From Drosophila miranda (lineage: Eukaryota > Arthropoda > Insecta > Diptera > Drosophilidae): DNA of 64,000 bases. Under the pieces are notes generated by a model. It saw only the letters and a list, made by a program, of their open reading frames with translations, made no database searches and had not been told where the DNA came from. A program made the position numbers and the translations under genes. Positions within the stretch are counted from its first letter, which is position 1. Every line of letters begins with the position of its first letter. The stretch lies in the NCBI RefSeq assembly GCF_003369915.1, contig NC_046673.1, forward strand, positions 6,742,001-6,806,000. The letters are read 5' to 3'. Below are positions 35,685-52,627 of this stretch, piece by piece.

Positions 35685-35955
35685 ATATAAAAATCCAATA
35701 AAAGCAAGTATTTAGAATAGGCCAGTTAAGTAGAAAATTGATTCATCAATCGTTTAAAACTATGTGGGCATGGCTAAATGTTCTATATAGCTAGTAATAT
35801 TCCACGGAATTTTAAAAACGAGGAATATGTAAAATAGAACATGAATTCGTCAGTACATTTACGGTATATTTTTCAAATGAGACGGTATATTTTGGTATAT
35901 TTCTGAGGGTCGGACGGTATATTTTATCGAAAAGTCCGCGGTCACACCGTACTCA
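35685..35955 (+). promoter_or_regulatory. Gapvd1: Promoter of the intact Gapvd1
   Basis: Motif 6-type GGTATATTT elements between 35863 and 35925, then GGTCACAC (Motif 1) at 35940-35947, with transcription expected shortly downstream. The 35710-35850 part resembles the sequence upstream of the RCC1 blocks. The same promoter, nearly unchanged, is present in truncated copies at 5.1-5.4 and 24.7-25.0 kb. Confidence 0.65.
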
Positions 35956-38900
35956 ACTCTAATTGCGTGCATAGCAAAAAAGAAAACATTAATTGTTTGT
36001 GTTTTTATTCGCTTGAGCCAACGGGTGTGTTAGTTCTCGCTGATTAAAGTTAAACAACAATTAAAGTTAAAAGTGGAAAAGCAGTCAGATATCCAATTTC
36101 TAGCGAAAGTAAGTTGTTGTGCGCCCTCTCCGCGTTTTCTCCATTCCCCTCTGTTTCTGTTTTCTAGACCGAGCAACATGTTGCCAGACAAACCAAATTA
36201 TGAGGCGAGAAAATGGACGTAATCATTTAAACAAAAGGCGTGCGTGTGGAATTCGCAATCCCAGGCGTCAATACCCAACCAATTCGCAAACTGGCGGCTA
36301 CCCGCTAGTCTGCCGCCCTCCCCACGCAAACACGCGCCCGCTCCCGCAGGCGCACAGACAGAACAAGCAGACGACAGACACCAGCCCCTGCACGAAACGT
36401 AAGTCCTGCAGCAGAAGGAGCAGCAGCTGAGGAAGTCCGCGCATTCCATGGTGGATCCTCACCCCTGGGGAAGCATCAAGGCCAATTTCCAGTCTCTTTC
36501 CATTCCGCTGGTACATGTATTATTTATTTTCTGTGCATGGCACACAAAATACTTAAAATATTAATGCACATACACACACACCACGCACACAGCAGCAGTC
36601 CACCCCCCATTTCTGCTTTGGCGACACATTGAGACGCCTCCCCCATCCTCCGCCCACCTCTGCTGCTGCTGCTGTGGGGCTTGTGCAATGTGAGAGAGGC
36701 CTCCCAACAAATTAAGTTTGTTTCACTTTAATGTGGGTTTGCTTGCCATTGTTCCAATGGCGGACTGCTGGCTGCATCTGCCTCCCTGCTGGAGCATCAT
36801 AGGGGGAAGCATTTTAGTATTGTCGTAGCATATACTCTTATAGAATCTCAGTCAGCAGTCACTAACCGAACCGCACACTAATCGTATCGGGTATGGCAGC
36901 GTATGACCCATTGTTTATCTAAAACGCCTCTTAAGACTTTCGCCCAGTTATCGATAAGATAAAAGGCAATTCCGAATTGAATCCAACTTTGAGCAAAAGC
37001 AAATTTGAGTAATTTCAGAAAAGTACATGAAAGACACTGGGGACAGCTCTCCTGGTCGCCAAGGACGCGTGCATCTTGACCTTGGTCCCAGCCGAGTGGT
37101 GGGTGCAGTGGTTCGTTTTATCATGGGTGCTTTTGCTCCATAAGCCCTAGGAAAGAAAGTAAACAGATCATGATCGATCCATAGACCATGAGCTGGCTGG
37201 CACACCCCCATCGTCATTCACGAGGAACAAATAGTGGCCGTAATTGACGCGCAAATATTGTGACTCCACCAGGCAGTGAAACAAGGCCACGCACGATCAT
37301 CTTCTCTTTTTTTTCCGTTGTTTATCCTCTGTGCACGGGCAGGGCAGGCCAGTCCCTCCATCTGCCCTTGATCAAGGCCTAATCTGTAATCTGTAACTGC
37401 CACTGACGTTTGGCAAACGTTTGGCATTGTTTATGTAACCACAAAATCTATATATACTTAAACTATATACTCGTATAGGCATTACATATAAACACTTGTA
37501 TACTCGTAGAGAGGCTTCATTTCTCTCCATTGATTAGCTGTTTAGATCTCTCTCTCACTGTGTTTCTGTCTCTCTTTGGCATCCAATTAGAGATGTGCGC
37601 GTGACTGCACGATCATTAGAGCAGAGCAGAGATGCTTACGATGCGTAATCGTAGGCTTTTTACGTATGTTCCAGCGCATATAACGGTCTAAGAAGGATTT
37701 TACTTTCGATCATTCATCCGTATGCGTGGTCCCGAAACTGAAAACCGAAACATATGCCATGAGAAATGCCTGGCGTTCCACAAGTTGCAATGAACAATGA
37801 ATAATGGAAACCAATTTAATATACGGAAATGCGCAATACGGGCGAGTTACGGACCGGACACCGAACGACGTAGGGGAGGGGGTATGTGGGCAGAATGGAA
37901 CTGAATTTGAGGATAAATTGTTGCAAATCGAATCAAAACTGAATATTCACTGAAAAAGTTCAGTAAAAATAATTGAATTTCCATCGAAATAAATTGATGA
38001 AGAGGTTCTTCAGCGAAATCGAATTGTCAATAATAAAACTATGTTTACGTAAAGTTCCCCAAGTCGAGACGGTATTAAAGATTAAGCTTAACGTAGGCCG
38101 TAGATGCAAAAGAGAGAGCGCCCAAAGGGCTTTGTTTCCAAAGCAGCAGGTCCTTGTTCCCTTTTCCCTGAGATTGCTACGACGCCAGCGAAGCTAACAA
38201 GCAACCGCTTCCGCTTCCAAAGAAAGAAAAAAATAATAATTTACATGTCTTGTGCATGACGAGGGACATTTTGTACAAGATTTATTCTTCGACCATCGAA
38301 GCTTCTGACCAAAAGAAACAAATAAAACAATTTACATGTCGCGTGAAGCATCATATTGATGCTCGACTCGCCTGCCGACTACAGCTCTAGAGTATTTAAA
38401 ATCTTCGGGCCAGAGACCCTTAGGAAGAGGGGAAAGGACCACGTCGGAAGACGTTTGATCTTGTGTGTTCCCTCGGCGTTTGCTTGCAGTCCTTCTCCGG
38501 GGTAGAAGGAGTCTTTAAAGGCGGCTTCTTAAAGGTCCTAGCCGAACCCCTTCTCTTTAGTTTCAATGCTGATTCCTAATCGAAACGAGTTTTTCAGAAG
38601 CTCTATCTCCATTATGGAGCCCACTGCCGCGGGGAATCTGCTGGAGATCATGGACCTGGCGCGCACTCTCCGCCAGGAGCAACTCTTCATCCAGCAAGAG
38701 CAGACGGCCTTTGGCCAGCTGACGGGGGCTCTAGAGACCAATGCAGGCACCATAACAAAGGTAAATATTAACCAACAAGATAAGGGATTTAATCTCCCGT
38801 AAAATCTGCGCTCTGATCTGATATCTGGATCCCTGTTACAGTTGGCCTTTGTGTGTGCCCAGCAGAGACAGATACTGAACGAGCTGCTGGTGGCCAGGAA

Positions 38901-41900
38901 CGATCACGATCCTCTGTTGAGCTGCAGACGGGCGAGTGCCTACGACAGTGCCCAGTTTATGGATGCCAAGCAGGTGCTGCCGTATGAGCATGCCCTGGCC
39001 TACGAGGATCTCTTCAATTATCTGTACAATACGCCATATTTGTTGGCCCTGTCGCTGGCCACCGCGGACCGGCTGTCGCTGCTCTCGAGCGGTCAATTGG
39101 GACAGATCATCAATACGATAGCGACGGGTCTGTATGGGAATGCCATCAACACAAAGGATGTGGAACTGCTGCTGAAGCTGCTGCGTGAACTGATCGAAAT
39201 CCAGCTGCTGGGCAGCGAGCAGCCCCGACGCCTGCTCCGGACCAATAGCAGCTCCTTTGCCCGCCTCTATCAGCGGCTGGTGGAGAGCCTATTTTCGGCA
39301 AGAATCTTCCTTACAGCCGCCCTGCATGCCCCCCTCTTGGGAGTCCTAAGCGAGCACGATATCTGGCTGGATCTCGATCCGCACAAGCTGATGCAGAGTT
39401 TTAGCCAGAAGGAGCGCGAACGGCGCTTTGGACAGGCGGGGGAGGGGGAGCACGGCGAGGAGTACCAGCGGAATGTGGCACGCTTCCATGCGGAGACCTT
39501 GGGTAAACTGCACACCCACGCCCAGGTGTTCGTGAAGAGTCTGCAGCAGAGCTGGGCGCTGTTTCCCAGCTCCCTGCGCTGGCTCCTGCAGACGCTCAGC
39601 CAGCAGCTGCGGCAGACGCATCGCCACAAAGAGCAGGAGATCCGGCAACTGCTCACGGATCTGGTATTCACGCACTTTATCTCCCCAGCCATTGTCAGCG
39701 CCGACCTGGTGGGCATTATCGATGTGAATGTCAGCGAACGGATGCGTCACAATCTCAATCAGATTGTCCAGCTGCTGCAGCGGCTGGCCCTGAACGATGA
39801 AGGCAGCGAATTGGTCCAGCTGATGGAGCTCCTCATGGTTGGCGAGACGGGGGAGGATGTGGTGGCCATACTGCCACAGCAGACGGATTTTGAGCGCTCA
39901 CAGCTGGCCATCAATCAAAGAGAGCTCTCACAGTTTGTGGAGTTCTTTCGGCTGCTAACGTCGCGCGATGAATACGATGTCTCGGCCGAGGAGAGGCAGC
40001 GCTTGCAGCGCATCTTGGGCAGGATACCCAAGCAGCAGCAGCAACAATCGCAGTCGGAACTGCCGGATGCTACCGCAAACAGTCCGGAGAAGCAGCAAAA
40101 CAACAACAACAAGAAGAACAACAACAGGAGTCTGATGCGTCTGGGCAAGGCCAAAAAGAAGCTGGCCAATAGCATGAGCTTCAGCAACAGCAACAGCAAT
40201 AGCAATAAAAATCTGCAGCCTGCAGTCGAGCAGTTACCGCCGTTGGCCAATGGCCAGGCGAATAGTTCCAACATTTCCTCTGCTTCGAATGGAGATCTCG
40301 AGCAGTGCTCCAGCCCCAGCGGCAGCAATACGAGCCTTAGTTCCTGCGGTGCTGCTCCTACTGCTCCTACTCCTGCCCCGACTGCTGTCACAAACGATCA
40401 TCAATGCTGCCCCCCAGATGAGCCGGTGCTCATGTTTAGCATCTACAATGCCTCCGCGAAGAGCAAACTGAAGCCCCTCACCGAGGAGGAGGTGCTCAAG
40501 ATGAACTGCATAGGGCAGGATGGCAGCAATCTGCTGCCCGCTGTGGCTTGCACCACTGGCGTGGTGGCACCCTCCTCGAACAACGATGATGTGAGCAGCC
40601 TGGAGGCAATGCGACGGCCCCAGGATGATGCCTCCATTGGCAATTCGGATAATCTGGAGGCCATCAGTGAGGCGGCGCATTCGGTGGCCAGTTCGCTGGA
40701 TCTCGAAGAGCAACAAGAGCGGGATGTCCACGAGAACGAAGACAATCTCTCCGATATGGTGTCGGCGAATGTCTCGGGCAGGGGCACACCGAATATCAGT
40801 GGCCGAGACACGCCCTCGTCCCAAGTGACGGACGGCGATGGCGGTGGCGGGGACATGGCCCACCATCATGGCCATCACGTGCGTGCTGCGAATCCACAAA
40901 TGCAAAAGATGCTCCTCTCAAAGGCCCGCTCCGACATCGACGATAAGTTCTGCAAATTTGAGTTGAAAAAGTTCGAGGGCGATGAGAATGTGAGCATCAT
41001 TTCGGACACCTGGTCCACGGATGTCCTGGCCAGCGATTCGGAGAATACCCTCGATGCCACGGGCAGCGAACGGGGGGGCGATCGGGGCGATCGTGGAGAC
41101 CGGGATCGCGACAGAAACTTCTCCACGCCGCTAATCCCCTCCGCTGTGGTCCTGCCGGGTGACAATAATTTCGTTGTGGAAGCCCTGGCCCGGGCCGGGG
41201 CTAGCGTGATCTCTGGACCCCACATGGATGCCTCCGACCAGCGATCGGAGAGCAACTGGAGCACCGATGTGCTGGCCAGCGATTCGGAGAAGCTGGCCGA
41301 AATCGATACGGATGATAATGCCAGCATCACAGCCAAATCGGACATTGGCCCTGGCTCGGGTGGAGGTGCTGGGGTGCCAGAGGCTGGCGGTGGTGGCGGT
41401 GGCGTAGGGGATGACGACGATGAGGACGAACAGACGCCGGGCAGCAGTGGCGACGGGGAGCCAGACCCAGACCCAGATCCAGACCGAGAACGGCTGCGCA
41501 ATGGCAGCGAACGCAGCCAAGAGGATTCGGCCTTCTTTGATGCCGTCAATTCGTATGAGGATGCCCATCATTTGTACCATGGCGCCTCCTCGCTGGCCCG
41601 CAGTTCGGTGAGGACGAGCTACCATGTCATGGGCGGGGAGAGCAGCTTCCAGCAACAGTACAAATCCAGCGGTGCCGAGGGCATTGGCCGGAAGACCACA
41701 CCGCTGATGGGCACCTCCTGCATGCGACGCCAGACCTCGGCGGAGAGCAGCATTAGCAATCAGAGCCTCAATCTGGAGGAGCCGCCCCCGCCGCCACGAG
41801 CATTGGCCAAGCATCATCATCATCATCAGCATCGGGATAGGGAACGCGATAGAGATCGGGATCGGGATCGGGATCATCGTGAGCATCATCACAAGTCGGC

Positions 41901-44222
41901 GGCGCTAAAGAAAAAGAAACACCAGGAGCATAAGGAGCATCAGCATCGAGATCTTATTGATTTCAGTGATTGCAGCGAGGACAAGGATGAGGAAGAGCAG
42001 CCGCCAGGGCTCGTCCAACAGCTGCTGGACATGTTCAACCAGGAGGAACAGCAGCAACAACAACAGGGCTGCTCCTCCCAGTCGTCCGTCGAGCATCGTC
42101 GCATCTCCATGGAGCAGCGTTCACAGTGCATCGATGGGCGGCGGAATGGCATCCTGGCGGGCAGCATGCGACGCCACCAGAGTCTCAATTATGAGAATCA
42201 TGAGATTATGCTCAATTCGATGCTGCCCAAAACGGATGACGACAAGCAAGAGCTGCTCCTCTGTGCCCAGACCCAGCAGCAGTTGCAGCTGGAGGAGCGA
42301 GCAGCAGCAGCCGAGAACAGTTGCAGCAACAGAGCCGGAGCCGGAGGCGGAGCAGGAGCCGGAGCCAGAGGCACATCCAAGCCGCCCAGCAAGGCCACAG
42401 GGGCCATACCAAAGAGCATTAGTTTCGATGCCAGTGCGGATAAAGAGCAGCAGCCGTACCGGGATAGGGAACGGGAGCGGGACAGAGAACGAGATCGGGA
42501 ACGGGACAGAGACAGAGACAGAGAACGGGACAGGGATAGAGATCGAGACAGGGACAGGGATCGAGAGCATCATAGTGCTGGCATTTTCAACAAGTTGAAG
42601 CAGGGCTTCTTCAAGCATCGCCGAGGAGGCTCAAGCAGCTCCAAGAACAATGCCATTGCCATCGCCGCCCCATCGAGCATCAATCCGAATCCGAATCCCA
42701 GTTCCGCAACAGATCCGGGGGGCCGCAGTGTTAGCTTTGATCCCAGTGCCGGTGGCTGCGTTAGCTTTGGCACCCACTACTGTGATAGCAGCGAGGATAT
42801 CCTGGCCAAGTACAGGCGCAAGGTGAGCAGCTCCAGCGAGGCAACTAATTCGGATTCAACGGGCAATGGGGCTGGAGGAGGAGCTGCCGCCGCAGCAGCT
42901 GCAGCTGCAGCGCATTTGCATAAGCACGTGAACGGGGGGTAAGTAGTCGTGCCTGCCACTGGCTTCTCGTTATTCTGAGTCTGTTCATTCCTTTATAGAC
43001 TACTTCCTGGCGTGGCCTTTGGCAGCGTGAAGCAAAAACTTCGCACGGTCCTGTCCAAGACGGATCTGCATAGCGGGGACTTTCGGCAGACGACGCCCAT
43101 GCGTCCGCTGGATGCCACAACGCCGCTGCAGATCTACTTGCAGATCCAGCTGGCGCAGTGCATTAGCCTGCAGCGTTTGCCGCAGATCTCGCATGTGGCC
43201 GAGGCGCTGCGTTGCCTTGAGCAGCTGGAGCGGCCGCAGCACGGCCAGCTGCTGGTGGAGCTGCAGCATGACCTGCAGCGCAGGCAGAGCTATCTGCAGT
43301 ACCTGATGCGGCATCGCCAGCAGCTGCTTCTGCGCTCCGAGCAGCTCGAGCAGCTGGAGGTGCGGCTAAGGAGCGAGGCGCGAAGCTGCCAGCGCTGCCT
43401 GATGCAATCGTTGGTCCGGCTTTATCTGGCCTGGGCCCGCCAACAGGACAAGCTGAAGCAGTTCCAAACAGAGTTTGGTCAGCTAAGGGCCAGCGATGAG
43501 CGGGTGGAGCTGGTCGAGGAGTTTGTCGAGCAGCTGCTGCAGCAGTTGATAACGAGCGCCGATCTACTGGACGATTGGCAGGTGGACGCCGCCCGGGAGG
43601 CCATCGAACGGATGCTTTTAGAGCTAATGTACCAGCAGGTGATGTTCCCCAATGAGGATGCCGATGTCTCGCGCGACACCGTGCTCTCTGCGCACATTGG
43701 CAAGCTGCAGCGGTTCGTACATCCCGCCCATCCGGCCTTGTGCATTGCCCAGGAGTATCTCGGCGAGGCGCCCTGGACATTCGCCCAGCAGCAGCTCTGT
43801 CATATGGCCGCCTACAAGACGCCGCGCGAGAAGCTGCAGTGCATCATTAAGTGAGTCTCTACATCATATTATATGGATTATTAAGCCCTGTTTAATCCTG
43901 ACTTCCCTCGATCCCTATCAGCTGCATCTCTAGCATCATGAGTCTGCTGCGCATGTCCTGCGGTCGAGTGCCCGCTGCCGATGACCTGCTACCCGTGCTC
44001 ATCTATGTGGTCATAATGGTGCGTATCAGATCTGCTACTCCAGCGAGGCCACAAATAAATAAATATGTAATCTTGTTACAGGCAAATCCCCCCTATCTGC
44101 TGTCGACGGTGGAGTACATTAGCTGTTTTCTGGGCAGGAAGCTCGATGGCGAGAACGAGTTCTATTGGACGCTGTTTGGTTCGGTGGTGAAGTTCATCAA
44201 GACCATGGATTATCTGGACTAG
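35956..44222 (+). CDS. Gapvd1: Gapvd1: RasGAP-like and VPS9-domain endocytic regulator
   Basis: Leader exons end at 36108 and span 36168-36398. Coding exons are 38614-38760, 38842-42938, 42999-43850, 43922-44018 and 44082-44222, all GT..AG and in frame, giving about 1777 residues. Residues about 100-420 form a RasGAP-like domain: [12 protein letters not shown] holds the arginine-finger position and HFISPAIV matches the second GAP block. The middle is disordered, with [10 protein letters not shown] twice and long Arg-Asp/Glu repeats. The last 200 residues are a VPS9 domain ([18 protein letters not shown]), the Rab5 nucleotide-exchange module. The order RasGAP - disorder - VPS9 is that of GAPVD1/RME-6, which acts on clathrin-coated vesicles and early endosomes. 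The ATG was chosen as the first in frame after the leader acceptor at 38597. A 50-base intron deletion sets it apart from the truncated copies. It is the only complete copy. Confidence 0.95.
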
Positions 44223-46609
44223 CGCTTTGTCAAAGGATATGCTTCTCCTGCACTTCCCACGAGATATTTTTAGGAAGTATTTGCATGTAGAGATAGAGAT
44301 TACTTGTTCGTTCCCCTTCTTTATTTTCTATATATCTATCGTATATATATATATCTCTATGTATGTGTATGTGTATGTGAATGTATGATATTTTTTGTTT
44401 AAAAAAGAAAGAAAACTTGTTAAAACCTTAAACTTTAAGTTCCATTGCGGCAGACGAGACATAATCCCACTCTTCTCTACACTCGTACATATAGATCTGT
44501 TCGAGAGACGTATCGGAAGATAACTAAATATTAAGCAAAACCAAGCTAAAAGGCCTCGCCTCATCCATGATACTATATCTATATATACACGATATGATAC
44601 ATCATAATGCAATTGTATATTCATTCTAATGGCATACCAACAATAACTCTAGAGAGAGCCCTATTCTTCTACAATATACATACACCATTGTACATATTTA
44701 TACAAGTACACAAGTATATCCCATATTTACGGTTTACCCTCTGTCATAAGAAATTCAACCTAATATTCCTTATTGTGCAACACAAAATAATAAAAGAACA
44801 AAAGTAAAGCAATCGGTATATGCGAGTTTGCCTCGTCATTAAGGATACCCGCTATTCAGTTGTTCTATTATCTCTAATATATGTTCTTCTGTATACACAA
44901 TTCTCGGTAATCCATGAGACAGAAGGAGGTATTTGTTCGACTATCATGAAACTATAAATGAAAACTTTGCTCTTAAGACTGGAAGAGGAAGGGAAAAGAG
45001 CTAGTAGTTGTTGTGGGTGCGCCACAACGTTGGCAGCGACCAGTTATGGAACTACAGATTCAACACAATATACACCGATATATATCTAATAAAGCTGCAA
45101 GGTGTGTGACGTGGAGAGGCAGGACACTTGGCGGCATATTCAAAATGGAGGAAAGCAAGCAGGAGGAGGAAAAGACAGCTTTTCCATGCAGACGACGCGG
45201 AGAATCGGGCCCGACTCTTAACACAACATTCGGTTTTATACATTCCTTCCTTTTATGCTTCATTTTCCTTGGCTTCGTTCAGTCCATCGCCAGTTGTGTG
45301 AAGCAATAAGAGTGTCAGAATGGTCAAGCTGGAGGGTCTTCGCCGTTATGACGGCTAAATGGAGTGTATTGCCAAGGTAGGTCTGCTGGGCCACATCATC
45401 TATTTTGTTGTGGCCCCCTAGACCTCTCCGCAAATTCCGTCCATTCTTGAAGCCTTTTGGAGTGCTAAATCGTAATTACAATACTCCTCCATAACTACCA
45501 TACCTTATCCACACAAATATCCCTTAATGTGATTGATTTAGTCGTCACTTTTTGTCTTCTCCTATACCCCATACCCTAGATACCCAAGACCTCAGCCACC
45601 GCAACACAGCATTACTATCTACAGATCTACCGAAAATCATAGAAAAGGATTATCACTGTATTTTCCTACTTCCTTTCTCATCGCTTCATTGCCGATCGTT
45701 GCATTCGGCCTGGGATGACTGGCCCATCGACGCAGTACCGCTGCTGAACCGTTCGTTGCCGAGCAGAAGCTCCTCGTGGACTTTTCGCAGAGGCTACCCG
45801 TTGCTCCACCGAGACTCCCAAAGTTCCACAAAGTCAATCGCAATGGTATTGGGTTGATATCTGATAACTGGATGATATGACAAAGTGCTCTGTGGAGATC
45901 GTCTGTTCCATTCGATGGAAATTCAATTTGAAATTGTACTCTAAGTAATAATAGCAATAAAAAACACAGACACATTTGCAAACATTTACAGTAAAGTTTT
46001 ATTTTTTTTTTTTTGTAGTGTGGTTTTTCTTGGTTTAATATTACAATTTGACTTTTGTTTGTAAAGTTTTCGTATGCAACATAAAAATGACTAAATTAAA
46101 AATTCAACTAAAAGAAAGTTGCACATAATACTTTTGAGTGCGGGTGGCAGAGATTATTGCACAATTATTGGTTTAGGGATTGACGTAGGGTAAACGAGGA
46201 TTGAGGATCATCAGTGTAATAATACAAGGCATCAATAAATTAAGTATAAATAAATAACAAATAAACAATTAATAATAGTATGATGTAATTAATACGATTA
46301 CTTGTTTGTTCGTGTCTTTCTGGCTGTCCTGTGTGTGGCGCCGCTTGCCGCTAAAATTATTTAACGTCCAACGACAAACGACCAACAAGCGTGGAAAATA
46401 TATAATATAAATATATATCTTCAATATAAATAGGTTCCCCACAGCTGCGCCAGGCAGCAATCTGTAGCAAGCATAGTTTGATGCTCGGCTCAGCTCCTGG
46501 GGGCGCGGTTTGGTGACTAAACATTTACACGGGGTCTAAGCGAAAGCTTCTTGAAATTGAATTGAATTGCATTTATAAATTTGTTCGATTGGGGGCCCCA
46601 GTCGGGGAT
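44223..46609. other. Convergent 3' UTR / intergenic region, Gapvd1 and Kap3
   Basis: No gene supported. AATAAA-type signals on the plus strand near 44787 and 45957 could end Gapvd1 transcripts. On the minus strand a signal near 46000, next to a T run, could end Kap3. TA-rich microsatellite near 44335-44385. A 98-codon frame at 45013-45309 lacks domain features. Confidence 0.55.
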
Positions 46610-50128
<3,519 letters not shown>

Positions 50129-51510
50129 CTAAAATGGTAAAGAACATAAAAATGGAATGCAATCAAAAGAGACAGACACAGAGTGACAAACAGAAAGAGA
50201 GAGAAAGAAAGAGAGAGATAGATTGGGGAGAGGGGAGAGGGAACCAGCATACAGCAGCATTGGATTGTTGGATCAATCATAAATTATGCGGTTCGATGCG
50301 TAATCAGGTAATAACTATTCCTTTGTTCTGGACTTCATTTCTGAATGTTTCTTCATTTCTTTTGTTTTCTGTTGCAAGTTGTTATTGCACACACACATAC
50401 ACACAATACGCACACGCATAGTAACAAAAGGTTGTGGCAAGTGGAAAATCAATACAGAGCAAACCGCCAGCAGCAAGGTGAGTGGGTTTTGCGGGGGGCC
50501 CTCACTTCTGGCATATGACGCGCGAGTTGTTTTTTGTTGCTGCTTCTCTTTCGTTTGTTCTTCCACTTCCACTTCTACACCCACACACAGTACTAGTACT
50601 ACATACGCACTTTTTAATAAACTTTGCGTCATCGTTTGTTTGCATATCTGTGGATTTGGTTTTCGCCAAATTTGTAATGTGAAAACCAAAATCCAATTCC
50701 GTTGTTGTTGTGGTGGTGGTTCTGGGCGGGTGGCGGCAGGTGGCACTTAGGCAGCACAAACTGCAGCAAGTGTCGCCTCTGTTTGGCCGTTCTTCCTGTG
50801 GATGCTGCTGCTGCTGTCTATGCGAATCGCCGGCAATCGCATTGATTATATAATAGATGTAGTGTATCACAATTAAAAGCAGCACAAAGCCCGATATTAT
50901 TTGGAAAATTAATAACAAAACAAATTGCATGCGACTCCCCGATTCTGGCCCTTTCGTGTTAGTGTGTGACAATTCTTGAGACAATTTTCTACATTGCGTC
51001 GCTGTAAGCGTCGCCGGCGATAGTCGGATACCGCTGTGTATTCGCTGGTGCTGCTGTGTCTCCTTTTGCTATTTCTGCTTCACACACGCGAACGCACTTA
51101 ATATATTATATTAATAATATTTATTTTTCACCACGACGAGCTTCAAGTTTCTAAAATGTTTACATTTTGCTCAATTTACTACATGCTACATGTTTCATGG
51201 CAACTCTACACGGTTAATACACATTTGCTACAAATGGGAGGAAAGAAAGGGTATGGACCACTGTCAAAGTGGCCCAGAAAATGCAACGCATGTAAGGTAA
51301 AACCCACCCCTTTCGACTAATATATTGTGCTCTCACGTGAGGTGAGCTTCGTTCGAACCTTCCAATTTGCCTTGGCTATTTTTGCCTGTTGTCCGTACCC
51401 TTTTTTACAGCCTATTCAAATTACGACTCATTTCTTCGTTCCCGCAAAGAGCTGGCAAACAAATCGGTGTGACCGTATAAATGATATCACCATGCAATGA
51501 AAACTGAAAT
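50129..51510 (-). other. Kap3: Kap3 upstream region, 5' exon unresolved
   Basis: It should contain the first Kap3 exon and promoter. GA-rich (50185-50240) and CA (50388-50415) simple repeats are present. Open frames of 120-160 codons on both strands at 50.3-51.0 kb overlap each other and show no family features. No TATA or DRE was found near the expected start. Confidence 0.45.
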
Positions 51511-52244
51511 CGATAAAACGTTTTTCTCAGCTGATTTTACACAAATTCAAAAATTCATAAAAAGGACTTTTAACGTTCATTTTCACCTTTGCTCATACTT
51601 TATTTGGTGCGTGCGCTCACTCATATGAGCTGAGCACATTGATACATTGTATTGTTAAAACAAAACAGATATTCTCTTAACAGTAATTTGTGCGGCACAC
51701 GATTAGAGGCTGTTATCCTCTGCAGCGACAACTCCACGGGTGTACAGTATCATCTAGTCGGAACACCCCCAGTGGCTAACATATGCCAGTAGTGACTCTC
51801 CATCAAAAGGCGCCAGCGTTGAGAAACAAGGCATCCCATGTTCGTTCAGTCGATCGGAATGAGAACGATCAGCTACCGATGATCTGCCGACGCCTGCCAT
51901 AATGAGCGCCATGACTGCCATGGGTTCTGTTGACGATTTCACATCATCGTGATACGTGATCATGATATACGCGTAAAGTTGAATTTTTGTATTTCTTATT
52001 TATTGGAAGTGAATTACTGCAATAATAGGTAAGGCCTGGGGACCTGGCATCACTGGCTGCTGATGAAGCTTCTGATGGTGATCAAGCCGATCAAGCTTCT
52101 GCTGGTGGCGTTGGGTGGTAGGAAATAGTCCCTATTACGGCGTATGGAGCCAAAAGCGACTGTCTAGTCGTCCTTTTTATGAATTTTCGAATTTGTGTAT
52201 CGAGCTAGAAATCAGCTGAGAAACAAGTAGTTATCGTTTTATCG
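51511..52244. mobile_element. Candidate non-autonomous DNA element with terminal inverted repeats
   Basis: The left arm 51511-51567 (from CGATAAAACG through CTCAGCTGATTTT to AAAAAGGAC) is matched in reverse complement by 52170-52244. The right arm carries about 18 extra bases and a few mismatches. About 600 bases lie between. They contain no transposase-like frame; a 69-codon minus frame at 51754-51963 is unrecognised. The layout fits a MITE-like remnant. Target-site duplications were not certain. The arm shares its CAGCTGAGAAAA core with motifs upstream of Gapvd1. Confidence 0.5.
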
Positions 52245-52479
52245 TATGTAAAACTCATTTTCATTTGTGTTTGAAATGCCTGAAAAGGACGCTGCGGATG
52301 GTTACTCTTGGCAAAAGAGTCTGAGCTTAATTTTCTAGACTTCGTAATGGTAAATATTGGATATTTTTTTCTACATTTTCCGGTGGATTTATGGATACGA
52401 TATACGGCGAATGTATTGGAATGGACATATCATCAATGGAACTACTGTTCTGAATCTGGGCTGAATCGACTATAATTTT
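52245..52479. other. Short unique stretch before the palindrome junction
   Basis: AT-rich, no coding sequence. Separates the inverted-repeat element from the first bases homologous to the module upstream region. Confidence 0.4.
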
Positions 52480-52627
52480 CTGTTGGCTCAGGACGTTAGA
52501 TCAAATATATCCGCGACTTTTGATTCTACTTATCGATGTACAGGGAGCTGCGAACATCGGTACTTTAGTGCGATAGTCTGATAAAATCCGGCGGTTACAT
52601 GCCTTTATTTTGAAAATAACAAGCCGC
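52480..52627. repeat. Inner junction of the inverted arm
   Basis: This matches 56480-56633 (the region upstream of the MIF4G-like fragment) with few changes, up to AACAAGCCGCC. There it switches to the reversed Q tract. GCCGCC is common to both partners, so the join shows microhomology within a GC-rich repeat. Confidence 0.8.

Larger units (their letters stand above)
19569..35910. repeat. Higher-order tandem unit, copy 2 (blocks A2, B2, C2)
   Basis: This repeats copy 1 base for base apart from scattered changes: A2 from 19569, B2 from 28074, C2 from 31612. The offset is 19,568 at the start, 19,571 after the first Q tract and 19,592 in block C. The steps come from CAG-type repeat length and small indels. 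C2 differs from C1 in its continuation. From about 35340 it enters the Gapvd1 upstream region instead of the version that leads into the tan fragment. Confidence 0.93.

Noticed and set aside
45013-45309. 98-codon plus-strand frame in the Gapvd1-Kap3 gap
   Set aside because: No domain, no conserved neighbour frame, overlaps likely 3' UTR; composition like random frame.
50502-50984. 160-codon minus frame as the missing first Kap3 exon (MSQELSHTNTKG, hydrophobic stretch)
   Set aside because: Does not resemble the short Kap3 N-terminus and has no donor leading in phase to the exon at 50128.
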